A stretch of DNA of 64,000 nt from NCBI RefSeq assembly GCF_018863235.1, contig NZ_JAHKRS010000012.1, positions 62,001 through 126,000 of the forward strand, written 5' to 3'. The notes under the pieces are model-generated. The model was not told the origin of the DNA and ran no database searches. It was given only the letters and a program-made list of their open reading frames with translations. Positions 36,928 to 46,045 of this stretch are shown here, in pieces. Source of the DNA: Pseudomaricurvus albidus. GTDB lineage: Bacteria > Pseudomonadota > Gammaproteobacteria > Pseudomonadales > Cellvibrionaceae. Both the position numbers and the translations under genes were made by a program. The number at the start of each line of letters is the position of its first letter. The stretch's first letter is position 1.

Positions 36928-38889
36928 TTACGCCAGCTTGAAATTAATCCGCTTTTTGTCGAGATCAACCCGATCAATCAGAACCTGCATAGGCTGGTCC
37001 AGTACGAAGTTTTGTTCCTCTCCCTTCAGTGTCATGCGATCCGGGTCAAATTTGAAGGCTTTGGGATCGAGCTTCACAAATCCGTTAATGCCCCAATCCG
37101 TCAGTTTGACAGTAACGCCCTGTGACGTTACGCGAAATACCGTGGCATTCAGTACTTGCTCAGGGTGTTTCTGTTTAAACTCTTCCACAAACAGGCAGTA
37201 TAACCACTGTTCCAGATCGCGGCTGGCTGCACGTGTGGTGCCAATCCGCTTTTGCATCTCGTTTAATTCTTCTTCGGAAGGCGCAATTTTTGAGGCGTCT
37301 CCACCCTCCAGAATAGTTCTCAAGGCGCGGTGATTGTAAAAGTCGTTGTAGCGTCGAATCGGGGAGGTCACCGTTGTGTAATGCTGCATGGCCAATCCCA
37401 GATGTGGCGAAGCTTCGGTCGTTAATACACCCGCTTGCAGCATAAGACGGAAGGCAGCCAATTGTGGTGCAGCTTCAGGCTTGTGGTGCAGGGCATTAAT
37501 CAGCTCGCGGTAGCCGTTGAGACTGAGCAGGTCCAGTTCGGCGAGCTCGGGGAAGTCCTCGGCGATAACTTTGCGGATATTGTCCAGACGTTCACTGCGG
37601 AACCCTTTATGCGAAGAGTAGATACCGCTGTTGGCATGGCTGGCAAAAAAATCACCCGCTGAGCGATTGGTTGCCAGCATGGATTCTTCAACAATTTGTT
37701 GTGCCAGATTGCGGCTCTGACGCTTTATGTCAGCAATATGCTTTTGATCGTTTAAGATCAGATCGTAGTCGTCACGCTCTTCCATCAACAGCATGTGTTC
37801 ACGACGATAATTGTTCAGAGCCTGACTGCACTCCAGCAAAACCTTTAACAGCGCGTGACTGTCTTCAGGAACGGCGTCTTGTTGATCGTTTTCAAGGAAA
37901 GCCGCCACAGTTTCATAACTGAGCTTATGGGCAGATCGGACAATGGCAAACTCAAACTGTGTGCTGTCAATGGAACCGCTCTGACTGATTTGCATCTGGC
38001 ACAGCAGTGCAGGGCGGTCTTCACCTGGCATCAGTGAATAGGCATTGTGAGACAGCTCTTCAGGCAGCATGGTAATGGCCTGACCGGGTAAATAGGCAGT
38101 ATTCGCACGTTTATGGGCCGCCTTGTCCAGTGCAGACCCCTTCGGAATGGAGGAGGTTGGGTCAGCAATGGCCACTTTCAGTAACCAGCCCTGGTCATTG
38201 GCTTCCACTGACAGGGCATCGTCCATGTCCTTTGTGGTGGCCGAATCAATGGTGACAAACAGCGTTTCCTGAACCTTGGCCCTGGAGTCGTAATCACTGA
38301 GAGCAGTCAGAGGCTGCTGGCAAATGGTATCCAGTTGTGCTTGCTCTTCCTTGTTCCACTGGGTTGGCAGGTTGTGTTTATGACAAACAACTTTGTGTTC
38401 TATGCCCGCATCGCCGGGCTTCCCAAGAATTTCGACAACTTTGGCCTGGCCTTTGCCGTCTTCGAAAGGGTGACGCGTTAAACGACAGACCAGGAAGTCG
38501 CCTTCCTTCGCCTTGCCCCGCGCTTTGGGTGGCAAAAAAATCCAGCGGTTCAGTTGTGGCATGTCGATGGCAATAAAGTGACCCTTGCCGCGGACAAGAT
38601 ACTGACCGATCAACGTCTTGGTGGTGGAGCTGAGCAGTTTATCGAGTTCTACCTCGATCTTATTGCTGTCCGGATTGTCTTTCTTCTCCGTCACGCTCAC
38701 TTCCACCCGATCGCCGGGCAGAACCCGAGCCATCTCATCGGGAGCCAGAAAAGCTTCTCTGCCGTCATCCAGAGTGACAAACCCAAATCGCCCCTGACTG
38801 CCACGTACAGTGCCTTCGGCCAGGTTTTTATCGGAGCGGATGGATTCTTTCAGCTGGTTCAGTTGTGACAGGGCGTTGAGATCAAGCAT
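36928..38889 (-). CDS. rnb: Exoribonuclease II
   Basis: 653 residues, close to the 644 of the E. coli enzyme. OB-fold cold-shock domains (about 20-180), the RNB catalytic domain from about 195 with IDSATTKDMDDALSV, VAIADPTSSIPKGS, TAYLPGQAITMLPEELS and YTTVTSPIRRYNDF, and a C-terminal S1 domain (from about 565). Processive 3'-5' degradation of RNA. The ATG at 38889 has GACTCCCACTC upstream with only a weak RBS, but the N-terminus MLDLNALSQL aligns well with the family. Confidence 0.93.
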   Translation of the reverse strand: MLDLNALSQLNQLKESIRSDKNLAEGTVRGSQGRFGFVTLDDGREAFLAPDEMARVLPGDRVEVSVTEKKDNPDSNKIEVELDKLLSSTTKTLIGQYLVRGKGHFIAIDMPQLNRWIFLPPKARGKAKEGDFLVCRLTRHPFEDGKGQAKVVEILGKPGDAGIEHKVVCHKHNLPTQWNKEEQAQLDTICQQPLTALSDYDSRAKVQETLFVTIDSATTKDMDDALSVEANDQGWLLKVAIADPTSSIPKGSALDKAAHKRANTAYLPGQAITMLPEELSHNAYSLMPGEDRPALLCQMQISQSGSIDSTQFEFAIVRSAHKLSYETVAAFLENDQQDAVPEDSHALLKVLLECSQALNNYRREHMLLMEERDDYDLILNDQKHIADIKRQSRNLAQQIVEESMLATNRSAGDFFASHANSGIYSSHKGFRSERLDNIRKVIAEDFPELAELDLLSLNGYRELINALHHKPEAAPQLAAFRLMLQAGVLTTEASPHLGLAMQHYTTVTSPIRRYNDFYNHRALRTILEGGDASKIAPSEEELNEMQKRIGTTRAASRDLEQWLYCLFVEEFKQKHPEQVLNATVFRVTSQGVTVKLTDWGINGFVKLDPKAFKFDPDRMTLKGEEQNFVLDQPMQVLIDRVDLDKKRINFKLA

Positions 38890-39058
38890 GAGTGGGAGTC
38901 ATCTTATGGCAGGTCGAAGTAAAACTCGCGGCGGGCGGGTCGTTAAGGCGGCCATAATAGCAAATTCACCCTGCAGATAAAGGGATAGCTTGAAGTATTG
39001 ACCACTTGTTGAGCGACTATTTTCCTGGGCGGGAGAGAAAGATCGGGTGGATATCCGG

Positions 39059-39064
39059 TATAAT
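39059..39064 (+). promoter_or_regulatory. Probable -10 element of the bolA promoter
   Basis: A perfect TATAAT, 57 bp upstream of the bolA-like start codon. The -35 position 17 bp earlier reads AGAAAG and does not match consensus, so the promoter may need an activator or an alternative sigma factor; BolA genes are often stress controlled. Confidence 0.5.
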
Positions 39065-39120
39065 CGCCTGCTTACCCAGAGCGCAATGCGATAAACGGAT
39101 ACAGGAAGGTTGTCACCTTT

Positions 39121-39438
39121 ATGAAGATTCAAACAGCAATCACCCAAAAACTCGAACAACATTTCTCTCCGGCGCATCTGGAAGTGGTTAATGAAAGCCA
39201 CATGCACAGTGTGCCACCGGGATCTGAGTCGCATTTCAAGGTGGTTTTGGTCAGTGAGAATTTCGCAGGCTTGCGACAGGTACCGCGCCATCAGCAGGTG
39301 TACAAGGTTCTCGCTGACGAAATGGCAGGAGAGGTACATGCGCTGGCCCTGCATACCTACAGTCCTGAAGAGTGGCAGGCTACTGGTATGGCGCCTGATT
39401 CACCTCAATGCCTGGGGGGCTCCAAAGCTGATCAGTAA
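39121..39438 (+). CDS. BolA-family protein
   Basis: 105 residues. HFKVVLVSENFAGLRQVPRHQQVY (ends quoted) and VHALALHTYSPEEW are the BolA signature. Works with monothiol glutaredoxins in Fe-S cluster handling and, in some bacteria, as a stress-phase regulator. The His in HSVPPGSESHFK is at the position used for cluster binding. RBS AGGAAGG at 39103-39109. Divergent from rnb. Confidence 0.9.
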   Translation: MKIQTAITQKLEQHFSPAHLEVVNESHMHSVPPGSESHFKVVLVSENFAGLRQVPRHQQVYKVLADEMAGEVHALALHTYSPEEWQATGMAPDSPQCLGGSKADQ

Positions 39439-39455
39439 TCAGAGTGTTGGCGCTT

Positions 39456-39493
39456 AATTGGTGGTGTTCAAAAAAACACCAATTGGCTACAAT
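39456..39493 (+). promoter_or_regulatory. Inverted repeat and -10 element ahead of trhO
   Basis: AATTGGTGGTGTT (39456-39468) is an imperfect inverted repeat of AACACCAATT (39475-39484). It is followed at once by TACAAT (39488-39493), a good -10. The repeat would cover the -35 region and could be an operator or, less likely, a terminator of bolA. Confidence 0.4.
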
Positions 39494-39571
39494 GTCGCCC
39501 TTTTTGATGGCCAGCTTGCAGAGCTGGCAGTTTGTCCGCCTATTTCATCGAAGTTGAGTTAATTAGACGCT

Positions 39572-40519
39572 ATGAGTCAGTTTGTTATTGCCGCCCTCTA
39601 CAAGTTTGTGTCTCTGCCGGATTATCAGGAGATGCGAGATCCATTACTTGAGCACTGCCTGCAGGCCGGTGTGAAGGGGACTCTGTTACTGGCCAGTGAA
39701 GGTGTTAACGGCACTATTGCCGGTACCCGGGAAGGCATCGACAGTGTATTGAATTACCTGAAAGCCGATGAACGATTAAAAGAGTTGAGTCATAAAGAGT
39801 CTCTCGACGTCGAAATGCCGTTTTACCGCATGAAGGTAAAACTGAAGAAAGAGATTGTCACCATGGGGGTTGAGGGCATTGATCCCCGTCGCGTGGTGGG
39901 AACCTATGTTGCCCCAAAGGACTGGAACGAGTTGATTTCTGATCCCGAGGTCGTAGTGGTGGATACCCGCAATGACTACGAATACGAACTGGGCAGTTTC
40001 AAGGGGGCCATTAACCCGAATACCAAATCGTTTCGTGAGTTCCCTCAGTATGTCGCAGAGAATATGGATCCGGCCAAGCATAAGAAGGTCGCGATGTTCT
40101 GTACTGGCGGCATCCGCTGTGAAAAGTCTACTGCGTATATGAAAGAGCAGGGCTTTGAAGAGGTCTACCACCTGCATGGCGGTATCCTGCAATACCTGGA
40201 GGATGTTCCGTCTGAGGAGAGTCTTTGGGATGGCGAGTGCTATGTTTTCGATAATCGTGTCAGTGTCGACCACGATTTGCAGCCAGGCAGCTATGACCTT
40301 TGTCATGGATGTCGTGAGCCTATTACTGACGCGGACAAACAGTCTGAAAAGTACATCGAAGGGGTGACCTGCCCGCGTTGTCATGACACACAAACTCCTG
40401 AGCAACGGGCGAGATTTATGGAGCGTCAGAAGCAAATGGAGTTGGCTCGTCAACGCAATGAGGTTCACATTGGTGCCTTGCCACCAGAGCGTCAGTCTTC
40501 GACCTCCGAAAAAGCCTAG
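39572..40519 (+). CDS. trhO: tRNA uridine(34) hydroxylase (rhodanese-family TrhO/YceA)
   Basis: 315 residues. N-terminal ferredoxin-like domain (about 1-95), rhodanese domain (about 120-220) with the active-site loop [11 protein letters not shown] and [12 protein letters not shown], then a C-terminal cysteine-rich segment CHGCREPI...CPRCHD. The enzyme makes 5-hydroxyuridine at the wobble position of tRNA in an O2-dependent route. Start ATG 39572. Full family length. Confidence 0.92.
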   Translation: MSQFVIAALYKFVSLPDYQEMRDPLLEHCLQAGVKGTLLLASEGVNGTIAGTREGIDSVLNYLKADERLKELSHKESLDVEMPFYRMKVKLKKEIVTMGVEGIDPRRVVGTYVAPKDWNELISDPEVVVVDTRNDYEYELGSFKGAINPNTKSFREFPQYVAENMDPAKHKKVAMFCTGGIRCEKSTAYMKEQGFEEVYHLHGGILQYLEDVPSEESLWDGECYVFDNRVSVDHDLQPGSYDLCHGCREPITDADKQSEKYIEGVTCPRCHDTQTPEQRARFMERQKQMELARQRNEVHIGALPPERQSSTSEKA

Positions 40520-40900
40520 CCGCACCGCTGCGATCACATTACCTTTTCAGTTGGGAGAAAGATTCACTTTGGCTGATTCCGCCAGGGTGTTGACTGTTAG
40601 TGCTCTATGATGAGGTCTTGATCGCAAAAACTCTGGCTGTTGATGTCCGATACCAGGCACATTACGTATGATGGAAACCGCAGTATATTTCGGTTTATTT
40701 GAACTCTAAAGCTGTACTGACGTCCCATTTAATGGTGTAATCTGACGCCAAAGTCGTACAAATAAACCGTATATATAGATTTATCTATGAATTGGAGTTG
40801 GTGTTAAATCAACCGGTGCCACCAAGTACGTCGCTATTAACAGGCTTGGTTGTTCCAGCCTGACATATTGTGATTAAGTCTGATTAGTTGTAGAGAAGTA
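40520..40900. other. 381-bp gene-free region with a terminal-inverted-repeat element
   Basis: No gene was found. A segment of about 80 bp is bounded by an exact 11-bp inverted repeat, CGGTTTATTTG (40691-40701) and CAAATAAACCG (40759-40769). A CCATT-T-AATGG palindrome sits inside at about 40726-40736. See the separate repeat entry. The rest is A/T-rich and probably includes the promoter of the next small gene. Confidence 0.5.
40691..40769. repeat. 79-bp element bounded by an exact 11-bp inverted repeat
   Basis: CGGTTTATTTG at the left end and its exact reverse complement at the right end, with ATAT runs just outside both ends and smaller palindromes within. It could be a miniature transposable element, a long operator, or a structured RNA. 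Confidence 0.45.
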
Positions 40901-41212
40901 ATGAATTTAGAAGCCTGGACCGTTGATTTAAAGAGCCTCAGCGCTACGCATGAAAGTGGATTTCGATTGGAGATTGAAGGAAACCCCAGAGATCCAAGCG
41001 CCGTACACCCGGGAAAATTTCCAAAAGGCTTGAGCAGTATTGATCAGGTGCGCTTGGTGCGTCTGGGTGTTGAAGCGATTACCCGGGAAGCTAAGAATAG
41101 CCGACAGCCCAAGCCTGCGGCGAAAAAGCCTGCCTATATTCCCCCGGTCAACAAGCCCAAGCGGGCAACTCTGTCTTTGAAGAAAAAGCCGTCAGGGGAT
41201 GCGCCTGCCTGA
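40901..41212 (+). CDS. Small hypothetical basic protein
   Basis: 103 residues. Not recognised. The first about 65 residues form a compact domain (MNLEAWTVDLKSLS...GLSSIDQVRLVRLGVEAI), and the C-terminal about 40 are rich in Lys, Pro and Ala (KPAAKKPAYIPPVNKPKR, KKKPSG), so the tail is probably disordered and positively charged, which fits nucleic-acid binding but does not prove it. ATG 40901 has AGAGAAG upstream. A terminator follows. Confidence 0.6.
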   Translation: MNLEAWTVDLKSLSATHESGFRLEIEGNPRDPSAVHPGKFPKGLSSIDQVRLVRLGVEAITREAKNSRQPKPAAKKPAYIPPVNKPKRATLSLKKKPSGDAPA

Positions 41213-41293
41213 AGTCAGGTTTTGATTTACAAGAGGATTCTTACTTTTGTAAATGGGGGCATTAGATAGGGATAATGATCTTTATAAAGAAGA

Positions 41294-41318
41294 AAAAGGC
41301 GCAATCTGCGCCTTTTTT
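41294..41318. terminator. Bidirectional terminator
   Basis: AAAAGGCGCA (41294-41303), ATC loop, TGCGCCTTTTTT (41307-41318). Shared by the small basic-protein gene and the convergent hypothetical gene. Confidence 0.88.
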
Positions 41319-41352
41319 GTGAGTTCTCTCTCAAGTACCTACCTGCGGCATC

Positions 41353-41841
41353 TTATCGATACACCACCTGACCTTTGAGCAGCATCATGGTCTGATGATC
41401 ATCGACCAGCTTGAACAGATGATCGAATTTCTCAGCTGCCACGTCGGTGGGCTTGCCCCCTGAATCCACAGAGTAGGTGACACCGCTGATCAGCGAGTTC
41501 AATTCCGAAGTGACCGCATCCATCGCATCGAAGATGGATTTGGTGGTGGGCTCATCCTGAAACACGCGTCCATTCTGGGTTTGGCTAAGGTATTGATCAC
41601 ACTCTTTTAGCCACTCCTCGCGTTGGTCGAGATATTTGCGGATGTTGTTCATGCCGCCACGGTGCTGGCTTTCGAGCTGTTTGTCCCGGTAGGATTGCAG
41701 GCTTTTAATGGAAGTGGTTATGAAGTCGAGTTTAATGTCGTTACAGTACTTTTCATTTAAGTAGCTGGGAAAGTCACCATCTGCAAGAGTGCTACCAGCC
41801 CAAAGTAGTACAAAAGGCGCAAAAAGCATTTTGATTTTCAT
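41353..41841 (-). CDS. Exported hypothetical protein
   Basis: 162 residues from the ATG at 41841, chosen because the signal peptide MKIKMLFAPFVLLWAGSTLA begins there; a longer frame to 41904 would bury it. The mature protein is small, mostly helical by eye, and has two cysteines (KYCND and KECDQ) that could form a disulfide. I do not recognise a family. Predicted periplasmic. Confidence 0.65.
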   Translation of the reverse strand: MKIKMLFAPFVLLWAGSTLADGDFPSYLNEKYCNDIKLDFITTSIKSLQSYRDKQLESQHRGGMNNIRKYLDQREEWLKECDQYLSQTQNGRVFQDEPTTKSIFDAMDAVTSELNSLISGVTYSVDSGGKPTDVAAEKFDHLFKLVDDHQTMMLLKGQVVYR

Positions 41842-42106
41842 AATCGGCTGCCTGAATTGTTTTATGGTTATTAGTGCCGCACTGCTTAGATCCCTAAGCG
41901 GCAATTCACGCTACATCTGTGATATACGTCACGGGTGAGTCGCCTGTCAACACTACTTTGGCGCGAACAAGCACATTAGGCCGCATATGACCTAAAATAG
42001 CCCATTTTTAACCATTTCAGACTTAATTACCAGCCAATTGAACGGAGGCTTTAATCAATGATTAATCAAAGCCTTTATCAGTTCATGCTTATGGTTTGGG
42101 GAGGGT

Positions 42107-43021
42107 TTAGATGGGGTCTGGCCGCTTATCACCAAAATGACCGAGAAGAGCGGGAATGAAGCGTTGGAGGGTTCCGGTCATTAATGCAAAATCCGCATCA
42201 AACTGCGCGGCCTTGTCCCCATCGGCGCTGTCCTGAGCTTCGCTGATTAATTCTTCCCCAAATTTCAGGCGCTTGATGGAGAGATCATCGGCAAGCATGT
42301 ATTGCAGGCATTCATCCCAGTGCAGTGCCAATTTAACTGCTTGTTTGCCGGCGTTTAGGTGCGGTTCGATTTCCAATCCGAGCAGTTCCTGCTTTTTGCA
42401 GCGGATAATACTGCCGTCTTCTCTTTGTTCTCTGAGTTCACATTCGTCTCCCAGTTCAAGATCTTCTGGCAGGGGCTCACCGCGCAACCAGCTGGTCATT
42501 ACCACAGCCGGTGATTCAGTCACCTGAACAGGGACAACCGGTAAGCTGCCCAGCGTATCACGTAGCAACTTCATCCATTCCTCGGCTTTGTTATAGGAGC
42601 CGCTATCGATACACAGCCAGCCATTTTGTACATCTATATAACCGAAGGTACGGTGAGACTTGGTGAAGGCCTGCGGCAGACAGTCAAAGATGATTTCTTC
42701 CTTGAGTGTTTCTTTTTCTTTACGGTAAACCCGGCGGTCTTCCTGAGCTTCGATGAATTTGACCTTGTCTTCTAGCTTTTCACGAATAACGGAGGCGGGA
42801 AGAACTTTTTCTTCTTTGCGGGCACACAGCATCAGGCAGCCGTTTGCACTGTGGTAAAGCTCCTGGCTCAGATCACCCATTGGACTCACCCAGCCGTAGC
42901 GGCTGGTTTCCTGCCGCCCACAGGGAGTAAAAGCCTGTGGTTGCAGACGTTCATTGAGTTGTTCGGGATCGGTGTCAAAAGGACTGGTAAAGCGATACAG
43001 CAGAAGATTTTTAAACCACAT
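42107..43021 (-). CDS. rdgC: Recombination-associated protein RdgC
   Basis: 304 residues from the ATG at 43021 (MWFKNLLLYRFTSPF, the usual RdgC start); 17 further in-frame residues upstream have no homology. FTPCGRQETSRYGWVSPMG, CARKEEKVLPASVIREKLEDK (ends quoted) and IDSGSYNKAEEWMKLLRD are signatures. It forms a ring around double-stranded DNA and moderates RecA. Full length. Confidence 0.93.
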   Translation of the reverse strand: MWFKNLLLYRFTSPFDTDPEQLNERLQPQAFTPCGRQETSRYGWVSPMGDLSQELYHSANGCLMLCARKEEKVLPASVIREKLEDKVKFIEAQEDRRVYRKEKETLKEEIIFDCLPQAFTKSHRTFGYIDVQNGWLCIDSGSYNKAEEWMKLLRDTLGSLPVVPVQVTESPAVVMTSWLRGEPLPEDLELGDECELREQREDGSIIRCKKQELLGLEIEPHLNAGKQAVKLALHWDECLQYMLADDLSIKRLKFGEELISEAQDSADGDKAAQFDADFALMTGTLQRFIPALLGHFGDKRPDPI

Positions 43022-43168
43022 AGATAACCTGTTTGAACATCTTGATGGCGCCGGAGCGAAAGGGCCGCGCATTATGGCCCAGCCCGTAATTGACTACAAC
43101 CGACCCGAGCGCAGAGCTTCTGAATTGTCATCCAGTACAAAATAAAGCAAAAGGAATGGGTTAAAAAA

Positions 43169-43552
43169 TCACCACAGCGTGGGTTTTTCGATGGCAAGCA
43201 AAGCCATGCTGGTGACACAGGTTAATGCCAATATGCAACAGAAAGTGCGCCATTGTGGTGGGGCATAATGCAAGCCCAGCGCTCCCAGAAATATATACCC
43301 GAGCAACAGCAGGAGTTTGATGGCAAGCCAGCTAGTGTTAAAGGGGGTGAAGTGTGTTAGCGCCATCAATCCCAGCCCGCTGACTAACAGAAGACTGTCG
43401 ATGGCATGAGCAAGGCGAGACAGCCAACCCTTTGGCTTTCTGAATGATGTCTGGTCAAGCTGGGTGCATCGCACCCAGATGGCTCGCAGCATAAAGCCCG
43501 CAACGCTGATGCTTACCAGGGTGAGATGTACGTTTTTTAGTATCAAGTACAC
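43169..43552 (-). CDS. SirB2-like four-helix membrane protein
   Basis: 127 residues with four hydrophobic segments (about 4-24, 49-66, 73-93, 101-120). The opening LILKNVHLTLVSISVAGFMLR and LAHAIDSLLLVSGLGLM match the SirB family, whose function is unclear. It lies 13 bp after the DUF4202 gene in the same direction, so the two are probably co-transcribed. Confidence 0.8.
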   Translation of the reverse strand: MYLILKNVHLTLVSISVAGFMLRAIWVRCTQLDQTSFRKPKGWLSRLAHAIDSLLLVSGLGLMALTHFTPFNTSWLAIKLLLLLGYIFLGALGLHYAPPQWRTFCCILALTCVTSMALLAIEKPTLW

Positions 43553-43565
43553 GTTGCAAGCTTTA

Positions 43566-44156
43566 CTAACCGTTCAACGCCTTGCCCACTAATGTAGCCA
43601 TGGTTTCTGAAAGAGGCAGTTTCAATGCCGCCGCATGGCCTTCCTCTGACATTTTATTCCAGGTTTTGCGAATGATATCGATGATTTTTTCTTCGCTGTG
43701 TTGTGAGGCGAAGTCCTCCAGATGGTAGGTCAAAAAGACAAGGCAGGCGATATCTTCAAGGGTCTGTGCTTCCGGGTCGCGCTTGAGTTGTTTTTTTTGC
43801 AGCAGACTTTTCGCTCGTTCCTGTTCTTCCTCGCTGTACCCGCTCTCGGACATCAGCTCGGCTGTTAAGGTCGCGTGAAACTTTGCCAGTTCGGTGCGCC
43901 AGCGTCTGTATCCCGGACGATCCATGGGGTAATCACGGCGGGCTATAGTCCAGCGTTGTATGTGTTGTGCCCGGCAGGCGATTTGAAGTATCTCGGAAGC
44001 GTCAGGTTGAAATTCTGTCAGACATTGCGTCATACGTTGCCCATAAAGCCACTCTTTGGCTACAAACTCACCCTGATGTTCTACAGTATGAGGATCTTGT
44101 TTGTTTTTTTCATCGATGGCACTGAAAACCTGTTGTAAACGATCTTTCTGGTTCAT
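43566..44156 (-). CDS. DUF4202 protein
   Basis: 196 residues. Helical, with conserved HIQRWTIARRDYPMDRPGYRRWR (ends quoted) and VFLTYHLEDFASQH, both of which define DUF4202. The histidine pattern (CRAQHIQRW near 64, TYHLEDF near 149) resembles an HD-like metal site, but that is speculation. Function unknown. Divergent from ompW. Confidence 0.85.
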   Translation of the reverse strand: MNQKDRLQQVFSAIDEKNKQDPHTVEHQGEFVAKEWLYGQRMTQCLTEFQPDASEILQIACRAQHIQRWTIARRDYPMDRPGYRRWRTELAKFHATLTAELMSESGYSEEEQERAKSLLQKKQLKRDPEAQTLEDIACLVFLTYHLEDFASQHSEEKIIDIIRKTWNKMSEEGHAAALKLPLSETMATLVGKALNG

Positions 44157-44269
44157 GTGTTTTCTCTGACGGTATTTGACTGGATTGGATTGTCGCTCAA
44201 AGTAGGGATAGCGACTAAAAACTGCTGTTGGAGAGTATTTTCGAGGTTTTTCTTTTACTTGTAAAAGAT

Positions 44270-44283
44270 TTAATCCAGATCAA
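44270..44283 (+). promoter_or_regulatory. FNR box upstream of ompW
   Basis: TTAAT-CCAG-ATCAA matches the FNR/ANR consensus TTGAT-N4-ATCAA at 9 of 10 positions. TGTAAT at 44306-44311, 22 bp further, matches the -10 consensus at five of six, exactly the spacing of a class II FNR-activated promoter. Inferred from sequence. Confidence 0.7.
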
Positions 44284-44354
44284 GAACTTCTGCGGTTGGT
44301 TCGGGTGTAATAGCCGCAGATAAGATACTTCATCCTACTTAGAGGGAATAAACC

Positions 44355-45059
44355 ATGAAAAAGGCTTTACACATCGTCTCCCTGGCCGCGGCTTGCACAA
44401 TGGCTTTACCGGCTTTGGCCCAAACTTACCAGGCTGGTGACTGGGTTGTGCGTGCGGGTGCTACTCAGGTTGCTCCGGCCGAAAGCAGCTCGCCACTAAC
44501 GCTGGATGGTACAGTGCTTCCCGATCCATTGGGTGGAACGTTAAAGGTGGATGATGATACCCAATTGGGATTAACCCTCGAGTACATGGTCACCGACAGT
44601 TGGGGTATTGAGCTGCTGGCTGCAACACCGTTTTCGCATACTGCAACTGTAACCGATGCGATGGCTCTGCAAGGGCTGGACGTAGCAGATGTAAAACACT
44701 TGCCACCGACTTTGAGTGCGGTCTACCACATTGATCTGGGAAATAACTTCCAGCCTTATTTGGGGGTTGGGATTAACTACACCGTTTTCTTTGAGGAAGA
44801 CACCACCAGTGCCGCAGATGCTACCTTTGCGACTTTGGGGTTAGTGGGTGGTGATGTTGAGATGGACAATTCCTGGGGCGCCTCTTTTCAGGTTGGTTTT
44901 GACTATCACCTGAACCAGAACTGGCTGATCAATGCCTCTGTTCGCTGGATCGATATTGACTCAACGGCCACCATCAAATTCGATAATGGTTCCGAAATTG
45001 AGTCGGATGTTGAGATTGATCCTTACGTGTACACCCTCTCTGTGGGTTACAAGTTTTAA
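44355..45059 (+). CDS. ompW: OmpW-family outer-membrane protein
   Basis: 234 residues. Signal peptide about 1-22 ending ALA, then an eight-stranded barrel with YQAGDWVVRAGATQVAP at the start, GLTLEYMVTDSWGIELLAATPF, LPPTLSAVYHI, QPYLGVGINYT, and a C-terminal aromatic GYKF. OmpW carries small hydrophobic molecules across the outer membrane. It is FNR controlled in several gammaproteobacteria, and an FNR box with a well-placed -10 lies upstream here. RBS GAGGGA at 44341-44346. Confidence 0.92.
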   Translation: MKKALHIVSLAAACTMALPALAQTYQAGDWVVRAGATQVAPAESSSPLTLDGTVLPDPLGGTLKVDDDTQLGLTLEYMVTDSWGIELLAATPFSHTATVTDAMALQGLDVADVKHLPPTLSAVYHIDLGNNFQPYLGVGINYTVFFEEDTTSAADATFATLGLVGGDVEMDNSWGASFQVGFDYHLNQNWLINASVRWIDIDSTATIKFDNGSEIESDVEIDPYVYTLSVGYKF

Positions 45060-45100
45060 GTCATGACCGAGTGATGTAGTGGTGTAAAAGGGAAACCAAT

Positions 45101-45132
45101 AATAGAAAACCCGAACAGTCGGGTTTTCTATT
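45101..45132. terminator. Bidirectional terminator between ompW and fnr
   Basis: AATAGAAAACCCGA pairs with TCGGGTTTTCTATT around a 4-nt loop, flanked by A and T runs. Used by both convergent genes. Confidence 0.88.
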
Positions 45133-45177
45133 TATTCAGGAAGGTGTTTACTGGATGGTCTGTAGCTTGCAGATTGA

Positions 45178-45939
45178 TTACAGGCATTCAGTCTCAACAT
45201 GCGCAATTCTTTTAAGTCCGTCCATATCCAGGATCTGGATATCTTTTTTATCGACTCGAATCAATTCGCTTTTTTGCAAACGTCCCAGCACGCGGCTAAC
45301 GGTTTCAATTGTCAGGCCCAGGTAGTTTCCGATATCAGAGCGTGACATGGGTAGCTGGAATGACGTTGCGGAAAGGTGGCGATGATGGTTGCGTGTCGAA
45401 ATACTCAGCAGCAGTGAGGCGATGCGTTCGTCGGCACTGTTTTTACTGAGCAGGGTAATCAGTTGCTGATCAGAAGTGATCTCTTTGCTCATCAGCTGGA
45501 AAAAGTGTCGCTGCAGTGTAGGCAGTTTCAGGCTGAGACCTTCCAGTTGTGAAAACGGGATTTCACACACGGCGGAGGTCTCAAGGGCAATGGCCGAATT
45601 GCTGTAGCGATTCTGGGCGATCCCATCCATCCCAAGCACTTCGCCCGGTAAATAGAAGCCTGTGACCTGCTCCTGTCCGTCATTCGTGATGTTCAGGGCT
45701 TTAACCGAGCCGGAGCGAACCGCATACACGGACTGAAAGGCATCACCAGAGCGATAGAGATATTCCCCTTTTTGAAGAGGGCGGCCGCGTTGAATAATAT
45801 CATCCAGCTTGTCGATATCATCAATGTGCAGGCTAATTGGCAGACAAATAGCGTTCAGCCGACAATCACCGCAGGAAACCAGCGGGTTGTGATGGCACTT
45901 CTTTTCGTCGTCGTATGCGGTTGGAATCGTGTTGCTCAT
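45178..45939 (-). CDS. fnr: FNR/ANR oxygen-sensing transcription regulator
   Basis: 253 residues. N-terminal cysteines Cys23, Cys26 and Cys32 in SCGDCRLNAIC reproduce the C-x2-C-x5-C of FNR, and Cys125 in SAVCEIPF stands at the fourth 4Fe-4S ligand; Cys15 is extra. A cyclic-nucleotide-fold domain (about 40-150) follows, and the C-terminal helix-turn-helix has RSDIGNYLGLTIETVSRVLGRLQKS (ends quoted), with the E-S-R contacts that read TTGAT. Activates anaerobic genes. The HemN-like gene is 106 bp upstream in the same direction, and uspE is nearby, as in E. coli and pseudomonads. Confidence 0.95.
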   Translation of the reverse strand: MSNTIPTAYDDEKKCHHNPLVSCGDCRLNAICLPISLHIDDIDKLDDIIQRGRPLQKGEYLYRSGDAFQSVYAVRSGSVKALNITNDGQEQVTGFYLPGEVLGMDGIAQNRYSNSAIALETSAVCEIPFSQLEGLSLKLPTLQRHFFQLMSKEITSDQQLITLLSKNSADERIASLLLSISTRNHHRHLSATSFQLPMSRSDIGNYLGLTIETVSRVLGRLQKSELIRVDKKDIQILDMDGLKRIAHVETECL

Positions 45940-46045
45940 AAAATCAGCTCGGGTAGGATCACACAGAATGACTCATCCTCAGGAATGGCGGTATTGTCCT
46001 ACAGGGCTGGATACAGGTAAAGGCTCTTTTTGGAGCAAAGCCCCG

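Noticed and set aside
45940-46045. A separate FNR box directly upstream of fnr
   Set aside because: No TTGAT-N4-ATCAA-like sequence could be found there; autoregulation would have to come from the box in front of the HemN-like gene.
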